A stretch of DNA of 64,000 nt from Heterobasidion occidentale (GCA_039111635.1 JBCAQO010000004.1:2976001-3040000), one strand, 5' to 3'; positions 33,468 to 46,700 are shown, numbered from the stretch's first letter. A program made the numbers and translations. The notes: generated by a model from the sequence alone, not told the origin.

Positions 33468-35063
33468 CTACTGCCGGAGCAGCTTCTCATGCAGCTCCGC
33501 GCCCTTGAGCTTGGCCCGCAGATATTCCAACCGCTCCTCGTAGCGCCCAACCACTTCTGTCCGCCGTCTACGAATGTCCGCCATCTCAACCTCCAGAGCC
33601 GCAAGCTCTGCATCATCCCCTGCGGCGCTCGTTGCCGACCTCGGCGTCACTGAAGCGGACTTAGCGTGTCCTGCTGGGGTAGGCAGTCCTGGCCAAGCTC
33701 GATGGCCGTCCACCGACTCTCGGCCATCGCCCTCTGCAACAGTCGCCAATGGCAAGTGCGACGCGCTCCGTGACAGGTTAAGGCTCGATGAGCTAGCACT
33801 ACCAAGTCGCCCTATCACGGACGTCGACGACGAAGGGAGGGCGGGCACCGAGGTCGATGCACTCCGTCCGCGCGAGGAGATGGACGCAAAAGAGGATTTT
33901 CGACCGAGGGAGACGGGCTGCGCAACGAGGGGGGAGCCGCCCTTTGGCCGTGAACGCGTGGGCGAGCGATAATCGGACAAGCTAGTGCCGTTGGATCCAC
34001 TGGATCGCACCGAGGTGCTATCGCTGTCCTTCCTGAACCGTGATCTGCGGTCGGGTATCAGGGTCCACGAGGAATCCAGAGGATCCTGGAGATCGGACGG
34101 GTGGGTACCTGGGACAGCGAGATGTGACGAAGAAGCGTTAGGTGTCAGAGGGCTTGGTCGATGCTGTCGCCGAGTCAAAGTGCTCAGTTCCAGGCCGTTG
34201 AACGCGTCTAACAATCTTCTGCCCTCTGCTTCGACAGACTCGATCTCGTGTCGAATATCTCTAGCCGTCTTCAACTGCTCGGAATCAGTAGTGATGTCAA
34301 GCCCGCTTGAACGACCGTTCGGAGGGTCAAGGCCAACGATGCGCCCGTGGAAAGAAGAAGGCGGAGCAGCCTTTGGCAGTCGTCTGGCACTCCGCGTGGT
34401 TGTGCGAGAGAGACTGGGAGAGGAAGGGGTAGTGGGTTCCGTCGCGATTCCGCCGCGAGCAGATTTAACGTGAGAAGATATGGAAGCGCTGTCAAACGGA
34501 GAACTGTCCGTCCGGAGGGATAATTCGCTTGTTTGCTTGTGAAGAGGGCGGGTAAAGAGCCGACGCTGGATCAAGCCGGAAGACATGGAGCCAACGGAGA
34601 ACATGCTATTCGTGTCGCTTTGATCGCGGTCGCGGGAAGTGGAGGAGGAGCGTCTGCTAGTGGCTCGTCGTAGCATACTAGAGAGATTGGACGAGATGGA
34701 TCTCTTCGATTGGATCGAAGGCGGCCGGGATGGGGTGGTGCGTTGTGTGGAAGAGGTGTGGGCTAAGGGGACAAAGGACAGTTTCCAGATCTGAGGGTGT
34801 GGTGAGTACGATAAAAGGTGGGACGTACTTTGACTGTGCGCGTCGACACGACTAGGCCCAGCGATGGGCACGACAGGTGTCTCCGTGGGGAGGGGGGCAT
34901 TAGCAGAGAGTCGCTCGAAGAGACTCTGACGGAGGAGACGATATTCGTCGTCACTGTAGAAGACTGTGTGAGGGAAGATCTAGTGGGATGGGAGGATGGA
35001 GACTGACTCGAGCAAGCCTTCGGCATTGGCGGTGGCTAATTCGTTGAGGCGTTGAGCTAGCAT
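33468..35063 (-). CDS. Conserved fungal protein with C-terminal coiled coil, unknown function
   Basis: Starts MLAQRLNELATANAEGLL at 35063. An intron (GTCAGT ... TTCTACAG, about 35010-34957) removes an in-frame TAG and joins to DDDEYRLLRQSLFERLS. The rest is a low-complexity serine/arginine-rich protein of about 510 residues, ending in a charged helix (EVEMADIRRRRTEVVGRYEE, KLKGAELHEKLLRQ) that looks like a coiled coil. A further optional intron of 66 nt (GTACGT ... CCCTTAG, near 34845-34780) would keep the frame. The N-terminal motif resembles proteins I know only as uncharacterised in basidiomycetes. It is divergent from ERG24 across about 600 bp. Confidence 0.75.
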
Positions 35064-35664
35064 GACACTGAGAAAATGGATGTATCAATGGACTGAGGAA
35101 GCAAGGGGAGAAACGGGCATACGTGAGGACATCTGTGGATGCGCGAGAGGAGGGTGGTGGGGGGTGGGGACGGGGACGAGACGGGGCGAGGACGAGGACG
35201 AGAAGGGAGAGGGAGGGTGTGGCTGCTGTGCGCGAGGCATTGTGTGCGCTGTCTGTGGTGTCTCGCGCGGTCTCTGCTTGTTCTTTCCATACTGGCGCGC
35301 AGGCGTCAGCGCGGGACCGCCGCCGACAAACATGCACTCACAAAGCGAGACCGAACAACATTCACCGCCGCTGGCTTCTCCTCCGAGACATACTTCTCAT
35401 GCTCCGGACGTCGGGACGAAAAGAATCCCATCGTTGCATCGGTGATGCCCGAGTGCCTCCCTCGATCAAGCCGAACGAAGCGAAAGCGCACAGGAATGCA
35501 ATGAGCGGAACAAACGAAGGACGTGAGCGTCGACGACAGCGGGCTGCTCATCCCATCCGACGCGAATGGCCCGCACGTGCCTCATGCACGTGACCCATCC
35601 TCATGGCGCGACTTCCGACTTTCTCGTCCTGGCACTCGTCCGACACGTCTTGCTTCCGACCGTC
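35064..35664. promoter_or_regulatory. Divergent promoter region, coiled-coil gene and ERG24
   Basis: About 600 bp between two divergent start codons, with GC-rich, purine-rich tracts (35140-35215) and no coding gene by inspection. Confidence 0.5.
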
Positions 35665-37274
35665 ATGACAGACCTCAACCCTCGCACCAAATCCTACGAG
35701 TTTCTCGGGCCTCCCGGGGCCTCGCCGTCACCGTCGGCGTTCCCATCATGACCTATGCCCTCTACTTCTCTTGCAACGAGGTTTCTGGCGGTTGCCCTCC
35801 CACTCCCCTCTCTACCTTGATTCCCCCTGTTCAACAGGCCATCTTTGATACAGACTGGTGGAAGAGCCTGTTGGATACCAAAGCTCTTGCAATCTATTCG
35901 TCTTGGTACGCGTTTTGTATTGTGGCATGGGCTATTCTCCCAGGCGACTGGGTTCAGGGATCTCAGCTTCGCAATGGAAAATATCAGAGTTACAAGATAA
36001 ATGGTGTGTGAATGTGTCGCCGTTCTCTGCCATGTATATCCATAACTCTGCCGTAGCATTCTCTACGTCCCTTCTCGCTCTCGGCCTCGCCACAGGATAC
36101 ATCATGCGTTTCGGAGTCCAGTCTTTCACCTTCTTCTACGAACATTGGGTAGGATTTGTGACAGCCGCCTTGCTCAACTCCGTTCTCCAAGGCCTGCTCT
36201 GGTATGCTCTTTCATTCCGCCAAGGAAAGCTACTTGCTCTCGGTGGCAATTCCGGGAACCCCATCTATGATGTGCGTCCGTCGTCTGTCTCCATATGCAT
36301 GACGTTGACGGATCCTCCACCTTAGTTCTATATCGGTCGCGAGCTGAACCCGACCGTACTCGGTTTGGATATCAAGTCTTTCAACGAACTGAGGCCAGGA
36401 ATGATCTTGTGGTTATTGATTGATATCAGCATGGCCTGCGAGCAGGCAACTCGTCTTGGAGGGCGTATCACCGACTCGATGGGTCTCGTACTCTTCTTCC
36501 AGTCGTTGTATATCATGGATGCTTTGTACAACGAGGTATGGCAGCCCTGATCGCATTGATTTCCACTCACCTGACTTTCCTTCAGCCCGCGATTCTTACG
36601 ACCATGGATATCATCTCCGATGGGTTTGGCTTCATGCTCTCTGTGGGTGACCTGGTTTGGGTTCCCTTTGTCTACTCCCTCCAGGCACGCTACCTTGCTT
36701 TCCATCCGAAAGATCTTGGGTATGCCTGGAGTGCTGCCATTTTGGCTGTCAATTTCCTCGGCTACTGGGTCTTTCGAAGTGCGAACAACGAGAAAAATGA
36801 ATTCCGCAACGGACGGAACCCCAAGAGTCAGTTTTACCGTCATCTTTCGCTATGTGGTGTATGTTTAAACTCACGCAGATCTCACGTACATGCCCACCGA
36901 GCGTGGCACGAAGCTTTTGACTTCCGGTTGGTGGGGAGCCTCTCGCCACCCAAATTATATGTACGCCCCTCCCATTTTCCGATCAAGTTATTTTTCTGAC
37001 GTGAGCTGCGCAGGGGTGACCTGTTGATGGCGTTGGCATGGTCCTTGCCCACTGGCTTCGAGACCCCGTCACCTACTTCTACGTTGTTTACTTTGCTGTC
37101 CTCCTGATCCACCGACAGCGACGTGATGACGAAAACTGTGAGAAAAAGTCAGTAATTTTTCTGCGCTCAGCCTCTGTGACCGCGACTCTGATGTTTGGCT
37201 CTTGATAGGTACGGAAAAGACTGGCACAAGTACATGAAGCTTGTTCCCTACCGCATCATCCCGTACATCTACTA
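35665..37274 (+). CDS. erg24: Delta(14)-sterol reductase
   Basis: NADPH-dependent reduction of the C14-15 double bond in ergosterol synthesis, a polytopic endoplasmic-reticulum protein of the ERG4/ERG24 and lamin-B-receptor family. It begins MTDLNPRTKSYEFLGPPG. Hallmark blocks are ELNPTVLGLDIKSFNELRPG, MACEQATR, SDGFGFMLSVGDLVWVPF, LTSGWWGASRHPNYMGD, and the end KLVPYRIIPYIY. Six introns are clear: 36004-36056, 36272-36325, 36536-36585, 36827-36878, 36961-37013 and 37148-37208. Two single-base losses break the frame: one in the G/C run at about 35717-35722 (after LGPPGA) and one in CCCCGTCACC at about 37066-37070 (between GFETP and TYFYVVYF). Everything else is intact, so these look like sequence errors. 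Convergent with ORC2, 83 bp apart. Confidence 0.96.
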
Positions 37275-37357
37275 AGCAGCCTGGAGAGTGTGATTTCTTG
37301 TTTTGTTGACGTACTTCGAATATATCGCATTGGTGCTTGGTGTAACAATGGACAAAT

Positions 37358-38655
37358 TTAATGGGTTTTGAGCCACTCTAATAATCGTGCAAGGCGCTCT
37401 TTTCGCAATGGTATCCACAGGGTCTCCGATGAGCCCAACGTACTGGCCCCAGCGATGACAACTAGGCCATGGTCTTTGAACTCCCCAAGGAGGGATCGGA
37501 GCGCCGTATCATTCGTGGCTACGAAATTATCTCGAGCCATATTGAACACGCGATCGTAGGCCATCGCCAGCTCCTCCGCATGAGCAGCGACGGCGTTGCC
37601 AGCATCATCCATGGCTTCGAGTTGGTGCTTTGCAATCAGGGCGAAGAGCTTCTGCGCCTTCTGTGTGACGGACGCGAGGATGTGCTGCGCGGCCGTCTCC
37701 GTCATGACTGCCCCATCGGCACCACGGTCCCCTGACGGAGCGAATTGGAGGCGCGCAGACATCGAGGAGAACGTCGCGCCGCGGATGGACGAGCGGTCGG
37801 CGAAGGAGAGCTCAGTGTCGTATGGTGCAAGGGTGGTAAGATCATGCCAGAGCCACGCGTGCCCGCGGCTCCCGCTCTGGAGCGAAGACTGCTTCCTGGT
37901 GAGCGCTTCAGATGAAGACCAGAGGAGAGGGAAGTTAAGATGGTCCACGGATACCGCGAGACGGATGCGGGGACAAGAGAGGAGGAGCGATAGGCATGCA
38001 CGCGCCTTGGGTGTGCGGAAGGCTGGGGCATCGAAGCTGTGAATGATGAGAAACAGGGGCGGGAGCTGGTACTGAAGAAATTGCGGATGCGGTGCGCCTG
38101 GCTCTCTAAATTTTGAGAGCTGAGAGGCAGAGAGGCGATTCCTGGCACTTGTTCGATGGAGGAGATCATGTCCTTGATATTGAAGGAGGGCTGATAGCCG
38201 TTCACAACGATGGCGTAGCCTTTTCTCCGGCACGTTTGGGTTGCAAACGCGTTGAGCACGTTTCGCTTAGAACCTAGCCCATAGAACGCCAAGCTGAAGC
38301 CTTCCTCCAGTTGAAGCAGGAAGCGAGCGAAATGGCGGCGATGGAGGGAGTGCAAGGAAGCCGAAAAGTCGGGAACGGGAGACGGATAGGGCGTCAGCGC
38401 GATGGTAGCGGCATATTCGTCCGCAGTGAGAGGCTCGACGATCTGGGAGAATACGCTCGAGGAGGTTCTGGACGCTTTCGATGCATGCAGAAAGTAGGCG
38501 TCGAAGGCGGTCTGTGCGGTGAAGGCAGAGTGTGCTGTGCGCGAGGTGCCGGGATTGAAGCCCTGGCTGGCATCAGGTTCGTCATTGTCGTTTTCGGAGA
38601 CGGTGTGAGATGTGTGGTCTCCTTCGTCCTCGGAAAACGTTGTGAAAGAGCTCAT
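37358..38655 (-). CDS. orc2: Origin recognition complex subunit 2
   Basis: Subunit of the nuclear complex that marks replication origins and loads MCM. The start MSSFTTFSEDEGDH gives an acidic N terminus. The conserved ORC2 core follows: FSLAFYGLGSKRNVLNAFA, YAIVVNGYQPSFNIKDMISS, LFLIIHSFDAPAFR, RLAVSVDHLNFPLLW and HDLTTLAPYDTE. A C-terminal winged-helix-type region then runs to the stop. The two halves are in different frames. One base is missing or added at about 38055-38085, just before LPPLFLII, with no usable intron there. Length after joining is about 430 residues, short for ORC2 because the variable N terminus is small. It is transcribed in the same direction as RPAP1 upstream. Confidence 0.92.
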
Positions 38656-39165
38656 TACCGAGAGCCGCCTGGCACAGAAGGATCGGGATGGGGAAGGCGG
38701 TGCCACTGCGGTGCCACAACCGGATGAGTGCGAACCGGAGATCAAAGTCAGAGGCAGAAGAAGTGATCGTGGACCGTTCGGTCTTTGAATGATCACGGCG
38801 CGTTGTTACGGCCGCATCGACTGTACACCGCCTGGGCGGCGCGCGCGAGACCGTAGGTAGAATAAAGAAGATAAAAAGATCGCATGTAATCAGATGCTCA
38901 TGTGTGGAATTGGTGTGTTCTCTGTACATACAACCACTTTTGGCACACATATTTCAGGGAGGACTTCTACCCAACACACATCCAATCAGACTCATGGGCA
39001 AAGGTCTTATCATCTGCCATTGAAGCCAATGCACTAACTCTACATCAATTAAGCAGCACTTATGGATACAAACAAGGTAAGAAAACATGTATCGCAAACA
39101 GAAAATACCCGAGAATGCTACAATAGATCACACACCATATCATCCCGGCAGGATTGAGCAGACAC
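38656..39165. other. Intergenic, RPAP1 end to ORC2 start
   Basis: About 510 bp with the ORC2 promoter. No additional gene or repeat was recognised. Confidence 0.5.
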
Positions 39166-42100
39166 TTATGGTGCCAACAGCCCCGCGAGCCGCTCGCGCG
39201 TCCGCTCCGTGCCCCACCGCGCTACCCATTCTGCGCGCGCGACCCGCCACTCTTCCGGCAACGCGAAGCACTCCGGCGCCATGACGGCACTGCCCCCTCG
39301 CCTCTGCCAGTACATCACCACCTCCTGTACCACGTCCGGCGCGCCCTGCCCCACCACCGCCTCCAACAGCTTCCTTGCGCGCTCGCACCCGGGTCCGGCA
39401 TCTGCACCCACGACTGAGTTCGCATCTCCGTCCACATGCAGATCCGGCCAGATGTTCGCCGCGACATGGTGCACGGCCAGCCACCGCACAAAGCCCTCCG
39501 CGCGACCCCTACCCCCAGGCCTTGCGCCTGCCGCCCCCCTACTAGCACGCCCAAATACGCTCCAACCACCTCCGCGCTCTCCTCCGCCGGCCATAAATAC
39601 TCCCCGACCCGTGCCCCGACCGCCCTCTCGACGGGCGTGCGCACTGTCCCGAGCACATGCGCGGCGTCGCCCAGCAGCGCCTTGCGATAGTCCGTGGGTA
39701 GCGATGAGTGGCGGCAGGAGCAGGGCGGCGAAGAGTGGATGCGCGAACGAGATGGAGTCGTACAACGCGACGAAATCGGTGTAGAACTGATAGAACGGCG
39801 TCCCGGGCCCTAGGAACCACGCGGAGGCGGCCTCGAGGTCATCGCTCGCGTCGAATGTGCCGCAGGGAGATACGGAGAGCCCATCTGGGGAGGCGTGCAG
39901 CGTGCACGGCGCCAGCAGGTCCTCCATCAAGGCTCCCACCGCCGGATCCCGGAACACCTCACCGTCGCCATCTACCTTTCCCTCGTCCGCTGCCGCCGCT
40001 TGGCTCTGCCCATGCTCCAGCATGAACACCTTCATGCATCCAAACACAACCTCTGCACGGCTCATCGAGAGCCCTGCGCCTCCGAGCCCATGCGCGCCCA
40101 ATGCGTCCCGCACGACGCCCGCGAGCAGCATAGAAGCACGCACGACTTCGACCTCGCTGGCGTTCCACGCGTCAGGGAGCGCGTGCCATGCAGGCGACGT
40201 ACCCGAGCGCAGGACGTGATCGAGCGCCGCGAGAGGCCAGTCGCGCGCAAGAGGGAGGCCGGAGGAGGTGGACGTAGAGCTTGGCGCGGAGCTGTGCGTA
40301 CGGCGCCGGATAGCCCATGCAGGCGGAAGGCGCTGTGTTGTCGCGAGCTGGATCGAGCGCGGGGTCGGGACGACCGGGCCTACGTGCCCACGTCCCGTTT
40401 TGCCGCCACCACTCTCAACCTCTGCCTCGGCATCGGCGTCGGCATCGGCGTGTCCGTGAGCATGCACTTCTTCAAAAGGACGCAGCCCAAACGTCAAGAA
40501 CGGCTCGATGGTGCTCATCCCACCCCGCTCCCATACAACACCCGGCGTCGCGCGCCCGCTTCCACGCATGAAGTCCTCTGTCACCACCTTGACAACACCC
40601 CCAATAATGGACCGCGCAACGTCCTCGTCGCCCGGCATCAATCTAACGAGAACCGCCGACGCCTGAGCGAGCCACAGCGCGTCGGGAGTGGTCGGCATCC
40701 GGCGGGACATGCGGACGAAGCTCGCGAGAAGCGCAGCGAGCGGGCGGCAGAAGACTTGCAGGTAGTTTGGGGTGTGCTGGGTGTATATGGATGCGAGGAG
40801 GGGGTGGGCTACGACAGTGGATGCAAGGGTCGAGAGACGGCGGAAAGGGAGTTGGAGTGGTGGCGAAGGGAGCGGCGTAGAGGAAAGCGGGGGCAGACAG
40901 GCGAGCCAGAGACGAAGCGCGGCCACGATCGTGTTCGCGTGCTGAGCCATAGCGCGAAGCCGCGCCATCCTTTCCTCTTCCTCCTGTTCCGTCAGCGTTG
41001 TTGCTGGTGCTGACGTGTCCAGCGTGTCCAAGATGTCCTGCAGGCCGTCAATTGCCCTTGCCAATACCGCCTTCTCCTTCCCACTCTCGAACCCATCCTT
41101 GAACGCGTCCACGACAACCGCTCTTTCCCCCTCCCCGCCTCTCACCCCCGTTCACCCGCGCGCCCTCCAACCACGCCGCCTGGACGCGCCACAGCGCCGT
41201 CCAAACCTCCTCGGCCTCCTGCTTATCCCCTCCCAACCGCCCCGCATCTCGATCGCCTCCTCCGCCACCCCACCCAACGACTTGACTCCACAGAATCTCA
41301 TGCTCCGGCGTCGTCCGATGCGGATCGACCGCGCACACCGTCCAGGCCTCCACAGCCTGCAGATAAGCCACTCTCAATCTCGCCCCCGCCACCCCGCCCG
41401 ACCTTCGCACTGCAGGCGTCAGCGACGACGACAACGTATTTTCCTATGCGCGCAAGCGGCTCCGCGGCCGTCGTAGCGACGCTCGAATACACCCCATACG
41501 CCGCCATTGCCGCATACAGCCTCAACGTCGCGCCCATCAGCTCCAACGCGAGTGTGCTGGAGTACGGGTACGGGTACGTCGACTCCGACCCCAAGGCGGA
41601 ATCTGTGTCCGCCGGGATGGGCGCGACGACGAACCGCAGCAGCGCGTCCGCAGGGCCCACAAGCGCGCGTGCGTTGGCGCGCGAAGCAAGGACGAGCGTC
41701 GTGAGTAAATCGATAGCCTCTGGCGTCGGCTGCTCGTCGTGCGCGGAAGAGGAGGATGTAGTGCTCGTGAGCACGAGTGTGCGGAGGAGGTTGGAGATCA
41801 ATGATGGCGCGGCGACAACCGCATCTGCGAGGGCGTTCGAATGGCGCGCCAGTCGATGCAGGATCGAAAGGAGCTGGAGGAGGGATGTGCGCGGGAGCGC
41901 CGCGGTGCCGAACGCGCGAGCGGCGTTTTGGAGGACAAAATCGACGGGAAGGGACGCGAGCGCGTCAGCGTTCTTCGAATTTTGAGTCTCGGGCTCGTCG
42001 GGCGGGGCTTCGGTCGGAAGACCGTTGGCGGCGGGCGGCTCGTCGCGCAGCTCGACGCCGTCGACGGACGCGAACACGGGTCCATCCCACCCGACGACGC

Positions 42101-43613
42101 ACTCCCACAACAGCTCGATGGCGCGCGCGCCCTCGCTCCCCTGCTCACTCATCGCCGCGACACCCGCCGCCACCGCCCGCGCACGCACATCCTCCGCTTT
42201 GCCGCGCAGTACGTCCAAGCCCCCGCTCCCCTCTTGAGGATCGCTGTTCCGCACGCCTTGCCGCTTCATCTTCCCCAACCCCTTGACGACTCCCATTAAC
42301 ACGCCGACCATCGCTGTACGTTGGCCAGCGACGCTCGAGCGCGTGAGGAGAAATACGTCATCGAGTGTGTATCCCGCGTGCGTACCCTCGGCGTGGTGGT
42401 GTAGTCCGAGGTGCGTGGGCAACGCTGCGGAGAGAGAGGGTGAGATTGGAGTACCGGTAAGGTCGAAGCGAAGATCTGTAGGGGAGTGGGCAGAGGGGAT
42501 AGCGCTAATAGTGGTAGGGGGGCCGAGGGTGTTGGAGGAGGACCGAGAGGGGAGAGACAGAGACTCAATCCATGCGAGGTTGGGGTCGTGCGCGGGGGCA
42601 GAGGGAAAGAAACGCCGGCGGATGTCTTCCGGGGTACCTTCTTCAGGCTCAAGTTCACGCTCATGTTCTGTATCGACCACGATGTCCGACTCGGGGGCAA
42701 CAGCGAGGTCTAAGTCTTCCTTCGGCTTCGGAGGCATACGCCCCGTCCACTGACCGAGAGACATGACGACATTGCGGTCTTCGGGCGTCGGGGTGGGAGC
42801 GCGAGCAGGGGCTTGCGGCGCGGGGAGGGTGGAGCGGACTCGTAGACGTGCACGTCGTTCGGGGTTATATCTGCGAAGCGGAGCTTGCGGTTCAGACCGG
42901 CGCGGCTGGATGGGCGGGTGCTGGCTGTGGAGAGAATGGGGGGAGGGGAGGGAGACGGCGGCGGATGTGGGCGTGAGTGCGAAGATTCTATAGAAACCAT
43001 AGCTCTTTTTAGTGAGCGGTGTGAGCGAGAGGGTCAATGCGGACCTTTAGGAAATACGCCCGTTTCTTCGAGAGCAGTCAATGATGAGAAAAAATATCCT
43101 AAGAGAAGGAAAATCATACGGACCTTTCGACGTCCCGACCGTCCTTACATGCTTCGAGCCCACGTCCCTCTCCATATCCCTCTCTCGCGCCTCTCGCGCC
43201 TCCTTTGCCCTCCTCAAGATCTCGCCGATACCGCTTCCGAACTTCTCTTCGATCTCGCGCTTTTCGGCCTCGCGCTCAGCGTCGGTCATGGATGCGACCT
43301 TGCGCGCGTTCTCCTCACCGACCTGGCGGAGCCAGTCGTCATCTGAGGCGTCTGTGCCATTGAGAGACTGCGCATGCGCCGGGACAGTTGTCAATGTAGA
43401 TGCAGTCGATACCAATGGCGGCTCTTTGAGGCGCGCAGAGGCCTTCCCACCAGCGATATTCTTCTCCCGGTTCCTCGCAAACGCGCTCTTCGAGCGGTGC
43501 TGCACGGCGGGGAATCCGGTGGTGGTGGTCTTTGAAGGCGAGGGTGCTGCGGGTGTTGAGAGCTGATTGCGCTCGAAGACTGAGCCGATGAGAGGACGGG
43601 GGTTGTGGGACAT
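39166..43613 (-). CDS. rpap1: RNA polymerase II-associated protein 1 (RPAP1)
   Basis: RPAP1 assists assembly and nuclear import of RNA polymerase II. Exon 1 (43613-43124) begins MSHNPRPLIGSVFERN and carries the N-terminal domain (GFPAVQHRSKSAF, EENARKVASMTDAEREAEKR). An intron (43123-42988) leads to LRFADITPNDVHVYESAPPS. The C-terminal domain follows with LRFDLTGT, LPTHLGLHHHAEGTHAGYTL and CAVDPHRTTPEHEILWSQV. It continues with PFYQFYTDFVALYDSISFAH and ends at 39166. At least five single-base breaks are needed, near 42785-42800, 41385-41405, 41125-41150, 39700-39715 and 39500-39545. The last two enclose GEYLWPAEESAEVV, which lies in another frame and is a conserved part of the family. Together they restore frame, which is typical of sequencing indels. 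It shares a 130-bp divergent promoter with the antiporter gene. Confidence 0.93.
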
Positions 43614-43743
43614 GGTGGAGGGGCTGGTATGCCCGGCTGTGGCGTGAGCGAAGCCTCCTCTTGCACAGTCCACCGCCACCCATCCCCTCCAGTTCCCCTC
43701 CCCGTCCTGCTCTCTCCTCATTCTGCCGCTGCCGTGCAGGGCG

Positions 43744-46700
43744 ATGGCCAGCCAGCAACCTGACAACGAGCAAGCCCCCTCTAGTCCCACCCAGTCCCAC
43801 CTCGCGACTGCACAGACCGTCTACGGCTCCCGACTGCCCCTCCACCGCAGCATTAGTCACGGTTCGCAGTGGTCCGCCGCGGACACACCCCAGCACCACA
43901 ACTTGGGCACATCGTACTCCTCCCAATACCAGAGACCGATCTCGCCTGCTCCACGGCGTCATCCGGGTGTGAACAGGAGCTTATCTACCAGCTCTCCTAG
44001 GCGCCCGCCCGCCAGGAGCACCAGTGTGGGCAGTTCGCGCGCGCACGGCCGGTCTCTGCGCGACGATGGTGGTCTCCTGAGTGAGGATGACGAGTTCGAT
44101 GGCGACGATGACGAGGAGGATGACGAGGAGGAGCACAGCGTAGCCGCTAGCAGGGGCAAAGCGGTCGCCGTCGACGACGTTCCGGAGAACCACGATAGCG
44201 AGGGCGAAGCTACCGAGCAGGAAGACGATCCCATCACGCTCAAAGAGCGGCAGTCGCTCATCAACGTCGAGCATCCGTTCGGTCTCCCCATCTGGAAACC
44301 AGCCTTGTACAAAAAGTCCCGCTCCGTCACTCGTTACGCCGACCAAGCCCTTCATTCCATCCCCTCTGCGCAGGCGGAACGTCACCTCCTTCCCGGAAAC
44401 ATTTTATGGACCCTCTGCTTCGGCTGGTGGCTAGCCGTAGTCTGCTTCATTGTATCAGCTGTCCTCTATGTCCTCCCCTTCGGTGGACGGCGATACTCCT
44501 CGCTCATCTTCGGGCTGGGCTGGTACCTCGGCTGGCCATTCGGGAAGTATGTCGAGGGTGATCTCTCCGTCGTGGACCGTGTCCATCTTGACGAAGAGAC
44601 GCCTGTCAGCGAGACCACTGTTCATATACACTCAGGGTCGGATGGTGAGACTGTCCGCGCCTCTTCCCCTCACAGAGATGGCGACCCTGTCCTGACTTCT
44701 CGACCGAGTCATGTTCCCCCCTCGATCCATGAGCATACAGCATCGGTTTCATGGCATGACGATCCCATCTCTGGAGAATCCACTGCCCTTCTGCGGAATT
44801 CAAAGGCTGGCACAGTCGTTGTGGGGTCCCACAAGTCGTACGGTGCTATCAGAACCACAGGTTTCTCGAAATCCAGCAGTAGTGTACACGATTGGCTCGG
44901 TCAAATAGCCTTCTGGCTTTTCTTCATCTCGCTGATCGCCCCGTTGATGCTGTTCGTCTGCGTCGTCTGTTGGGGACTTGTGCTTACGATTCCGATGGCC
45001 AAGCTTAATTGGGCGCTCATCAAGCATCTCTTCCAGCACCCCACCAGTATTCGGTTCTGCTCCGCTCCGTCATCTGTAGTCCTCTCCGCCGAGCCTTCGG
45101 CGACAGATGTCGACGGCGTCGCAGATATACCGGAAGAACATGTCACAGTCAATCACCCTCGCCTCTCTGCAGGCCAAGTTGCCCCGTCCGGGTCTCCAGA
45201 TTCAACAGTGCTGCTTTGCATCTATCGAGCAGCTGGGTGGCAGTTTTACAAGTACACAGTCGGCGGCGTGAACATCATGTTCATTAACCTCCTTCCCATC
45301 GTCTTTTTTGTCATTTTTGACGGGTTCGTTCTGCTACCGCTGGCTGAACACCGTGAACATGCGGGGCACCATGTCCCAGCTCTCCTTGCGCTGTTGGCAT
45401 CCCGTCCGTTGATCTTCATACTCAGTCTCCTAAGTGTCATACCTCTTTCCTACTTCATTGGTATGGCCGTTGCCTCTATCTCAGCCCAATCCTCCATCGG
45501 TATGGGTGCCGTCATCAACGCGACCTTTGGTTCGATCATCGAGATTCTCCTCTATGCCATCGCCTTGACGCAGGGCAAGGGCCGTCTCGTCGAAGGTTCC
45601 ATCGTGGGCAGTCTGTTGGCCGGTGTTCTGCTCATGCCTGGTGTCAGTATGTGCAGTGGAGCGCTCAAGCGGAAAGAGCAGAAGTTTAATGCGAAGAGTG
45701 CGGGCGTCACGAGCACTATGCTCATCATGGCCATCATAGGCACGCTGACCCCAACGTTGTTCTATCAAACATACGGGAATGTGAGTTTTCACCGTCTCAG
45801 GTCGTCTATTGATTGCTCACGTTCTGCCACGTTCTGTCTTGTGCCGCAGTTCCAATTGATCTGTGACGGCTGCCCTGATCACCTTTCTTCCCTAGATGCG
45901 CCGTGGACTTGTAAACACTGTGCATACAAGCATCCAGACCCAGTGGATGACCCGTTCTATCAATCTACAGTGAAGACCTTGATGTATTTCTGCGCCGCGA
46001 TTCTTCTATTCGTCAGTACATCCGGTGCCCCCTCCAGGTCCGACCTGACCTAACCTTGTTTTGCAGTCATACATTTTAGGTCTTTGGTTCTCCTTGCGTA
46101 CACATGCTTCTCAGATCTGGCAGAATCCCCAACAACTTCTCCATCCTCAGGACACGAGCCGCCTGTCCCTGTATCAGAAGCTGGTTCCCCAACAGGTTCA
46201 GTTCCAACCTGGCACTTCTCGACGAGGCGAGAGCATCCTGCGTCACAAGTCAAGCATGGCGATGACCGAAGAGAGTGTTCCACCGTCAAGAAGCGAGACT
46301 CCCGTGCCTCGCTCGAACGATCAGCTACGACCTCTTCCTGGAACCAGCCAATTCTCGGATGCAACCCAGGGTCCCGCGGTGCCATCGACATCTCAGAGGC
46401 GCATCTCTTATGCCCCTCCCCCCATCATCCAGCCTTCGAGTGGGTATGCGCCGATCCTTGAGAGCGTCGACCATGCCATCAAAGATTCTGGTTTGCGACA
46501 GACGCAGCTTCCGGAAACCATGACTGCAGACGACTTTACGCGTGCTGTCGCTGTCGCTACCGTCAGTGCACTTAGGCACCATACTCATGTTCCGAGGGTG
46601 CGCAGTGGTGTGATCGGTGAAGCAGATGCGGAAGAGTCTCCAGGTGGACACGGCGGACATGATGGACCCTCGTGGAGTCGAATGACGAGTGCCAGCGTCT

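Noticed and set aside
39895..41013. 372-codon plus-strand frame opposite RPAP1
   Set aside because: Shadow of the GC-rich coding strand: low-complexity arginine-rich product with no family resemblance.
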